40,009 nt of DNA, taken from Chloroflexota bacterium. GTDB lineage: Bacteria > Chloroflexota > Dormibacteria > Dormibacterales > Dormibacteraceae. The DNA lies in contig VBGR01000062.1 of the NCBI GenBank assembly GCA_005880695.1, positions 1 to 40,009 on the forward strand, read 5' to 3'. The position numbers and the translations under genes are program-made. Under the pieces are notes generated by a model, which saw only the letters and a list, made by a program, of their open reading frames with translations, searched no databases and was not told the DNA's origin. The stretch's first letter is position 1, and each line of letters opens with the position of its first letter. Below, in pieces: positions 38,971 through 40,009 of the stretch.

Positions 38971-39809
38971 GCCAGCTTCGCCAGGACTTCGCCCGCGAAA
39001 CGGCGGAGCGTCTCCACCGGCTCGCGGCGGAAGTAGCGGGCCAGGATCAAGAGGTCCGCCCCAGCGTCTCGGAGGCGGCTCGCCGAGTCCAGCCAGGCAC
39101 TCTCGCCGGGTTCCAGCGACATCGAGACTGCGAGCTGCCGGGCGGGATCCAGGCGGCGCCGGAAAGCGATGACCTCCTCGGGGTCGGACAGCCAGAGGAG
39201 CAGGCCCGCCTCCATCTGATTGCAGACCTCGACGACCCTCTGGCCGTGGCCGCCGATCCAGATCGGCAGCCGGGTGCCCTGCGGAGGAGGTGGGTTGACA
39301 CCCACCTCCGGGATCTGGAAGTACCTGCCGTCAAAGCTGAAGATGGGCCGGCTCCAGGCCAGCCGGAGGATCTCGATCGTCTCCACCATTCGCGAGGTGC
39401 GGTGGTCAGTGGGGTGGCCGAGGACGGCGCCTTCCTCCGCCAGCCAGCCGCCGCCGATGCCCAGCTCCAGGCGGCCGCCCGAGAGGAGGTCGACGGTCGC
39501 CGCCTGTTTGGCGAGCGTCAGCGGGTCGGTGTTGATGAGCGGGATGACGGAGGTGCCGAGCCGCACGCGGTCGGTCGCGGCGGCGACGAAGCCCAGGCTC
39601 ACCAGGGTGTCAGCCCAGCGACTGTCCGGTTTGAAGCCCGGGCGCCCGTCGGGGCTATAGGGGTAGCGGCTCTTGAAGTGGACGGGCAGCGCGGTGTGCG
39701 AATTCGCCCAGACCGAGTCGTAGCCGAGCTCTTCTGCGGCCGTCGCGACCGCCAGCAGCCGCTCTCGGCTCGGGCTTGCCGCCACCGGCAGAACCACGCC
39801 CACTCGCAT
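38967..39809 (-). CDS. LLM-class (luciferase-like) F420-type oxidoreductase
   Basis: 280 residues, related to the protein at 27566: RVGVVLPVAAS, YDSVWANSHTALP, NTDPLTLAKQAATVDLLSGGR, GIGGGWLAEEGAVLG, and LPIWIGGHG. TIM-barrel flavin/F420 oxidoreductase with unknown substrate; F420 use is inferred from family. ATG 39809 is preferred over GTG 39812. A -10-like TAGGTT (minus strand, 39823-39818) sits eight bases upstream. It is divergent from fabI. Confidence 0.85.
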   Translation of the reverse strand: MRVGVVLPVAASPSRERLLAVATAAEELGYDSVWANSHTALPVHFKSRYPYSPDGRPGFKPDSRWADTLVSLGFVAAATDRVRLGTSVIPLINTDPLTLAKQAATVDLLSGGRLELGIGGGWLAEEGAVLGHPTDHRTSRMVETIEILRLAWSRPIFSFDGRYFQIPEVGVNPPPPQGTRLPIWIGGHGQRVVEVCNQMEAGLLLWLSDPEEVIAFRRRLDPARQLAVSMSLEPGESAWLDSASRLRDAGADLLILARYFRREPVETLRRFAGEVLAKLA

Positions 39810-39816
39810 CACCCCC

Positions 39817-39823
39817 TAACCTA
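39817..39823. promoter_or_regulatory. Overlapping divergent -10 boxes
   Basis: TAACCTA reads TAACCT on the plus strand, ten bases before the fabI ATG, and TAGGTT on the minus strand, eight bases before the LLM ATG. Both would give near-leaderless transcripts, and the two promoters could not be occupied together. Confidence 0.35.
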
Positions 39824-39832
39824 CTTGGAGGG

Positions 39833-40009
39833 ATGCTGCTCGATGGCAAGAAGCTGCTCATCACCGGCGTGCTGACGCGGCAGAGCATCGCATTCGGTAT
39901 CGCCGACGAAGCCCAGCGTGCCGGCGCCGACATCGTTCTGACCAGCTTCGGCCGCGTCCGAAACATCACGGAGATGTCAGCCAAGCGCTTGAAGCCGGTG
40001 CCCGAGATC
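39833..40009 (+). CDS. fabI: Enoyl-[ACP] reductase FabI/InhA-like, N-terminal part
   Basis: NADH-dependent reductase of fatty-acid elongation. The 59 visible codons read LDGKKLLITGVLTRQSIAFGIADEA and GADIVLTSFGR, the Rossmann start with SIAF. The LLITGVLT.QSIAF pattern and ...VLTSFGRVRNI resemble InhA/Deinococcus-type enzymes more than E. coli FabI. The gene runs past the window end. The GGAGGG before ATG 39833 is too close (0-1 base spacing); a leaderless start is the alternative explanation. Confidence 0.85.
   Translation, partial: MLLDGKKLLITGVLTRQSIAFGIADEAQRAGADIVLTSFGRVRNITEMSAKRLKPVPEI

Noticed and set aside
1-40009. CRISPR arrays, insertion sequences, prophage or toxin-antitoxin genes
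   Set aside because: No spaced direct repeats, transposase motifs, integrase, att sites or paired small ORFs were seen.

Overview
High-GC, gene-dense chromosomal DNA from a bacterium. The window begins inside a division cluster (small basic protein Sbp, FtsA, FtsZ, NrdR, PgeF, YggS, YggT). FtsA and an Sbp/DUF1290 protein argue against a typical actinobacterium. A sortase-type LAFTG anchor, a lipobox lipoprotein, two F420-type luciferase-like oxidoreductases, an InhA-like FabI and R2lox fit a monoderm high-GC lineage. My best guess is Chloroflexota/'Candidatus Dormibacterota'-like; this is inference from gene content only.

Layout. 1-5700: division and nucleotide genes on + (sbp end, a membrane protein with an internal duplication, ftsA, ftsZ, nrdR, pgeF, yggS, yggT). 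5740-7090: a cytochrome P450. 7090-15880: a tightly packed + strand run ileS-lspA-rluD-gmk-coaBC-lipoprotein-priA, in which successive genes from lspA onward overlap by four bases. 15880-19720: a DinB-like gene (-), def-fmt-smpB (+), an R2lox-type oxidase (-) and the tmRNA gene ssrA (+). 19780-22300: a membrane protein with a J-domain-like head, a proline-rich sortase substrate (-), and an AIM24-family protein. 22280-25960: an amino-acid permease, then mntH and mntR (all -). 26000-32680: an MFS exporter, an LLM oxidoreductase (-), a LapA-like membrane protein, a LOG-family protein, a phospholipase D-family protein and a second APC permease. 32700-35200: ctaA-ctaB (heme A synthesis) and an AHL-lactonase-like metallohydrolase. 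35290-40009: tdk and treZ (-), a two-domain sulfurtransferase, a small membrane protein, a second LLM oxidoreductase (-) and the start of fabI.

How it works together. Most genes are housekeeping: division, dNTP control, protein start/end processing and ribosome rescue (def, fmt, smpB, ssrA), coenzyme A, replication restart, Mn uptake and respiratory heme. There is no CRISPR array, insertion sequence, prophage or complete new defence system that I can recognise. No gap longer than about 150 bp lacks a gene. The most notable signals are at motif level: a swapped GXHH signature in IleRS, a NrdR-box-like palindrome on the nrdR promoter, a chain of four-base overlaps that uses all four NTG start codons, a PriA with an altered DEEH box, an MntR-box-like palindrome shared with an exporter gene, and repeated -10-like boxes lying just upstream of start codons (leaderless mRNA).
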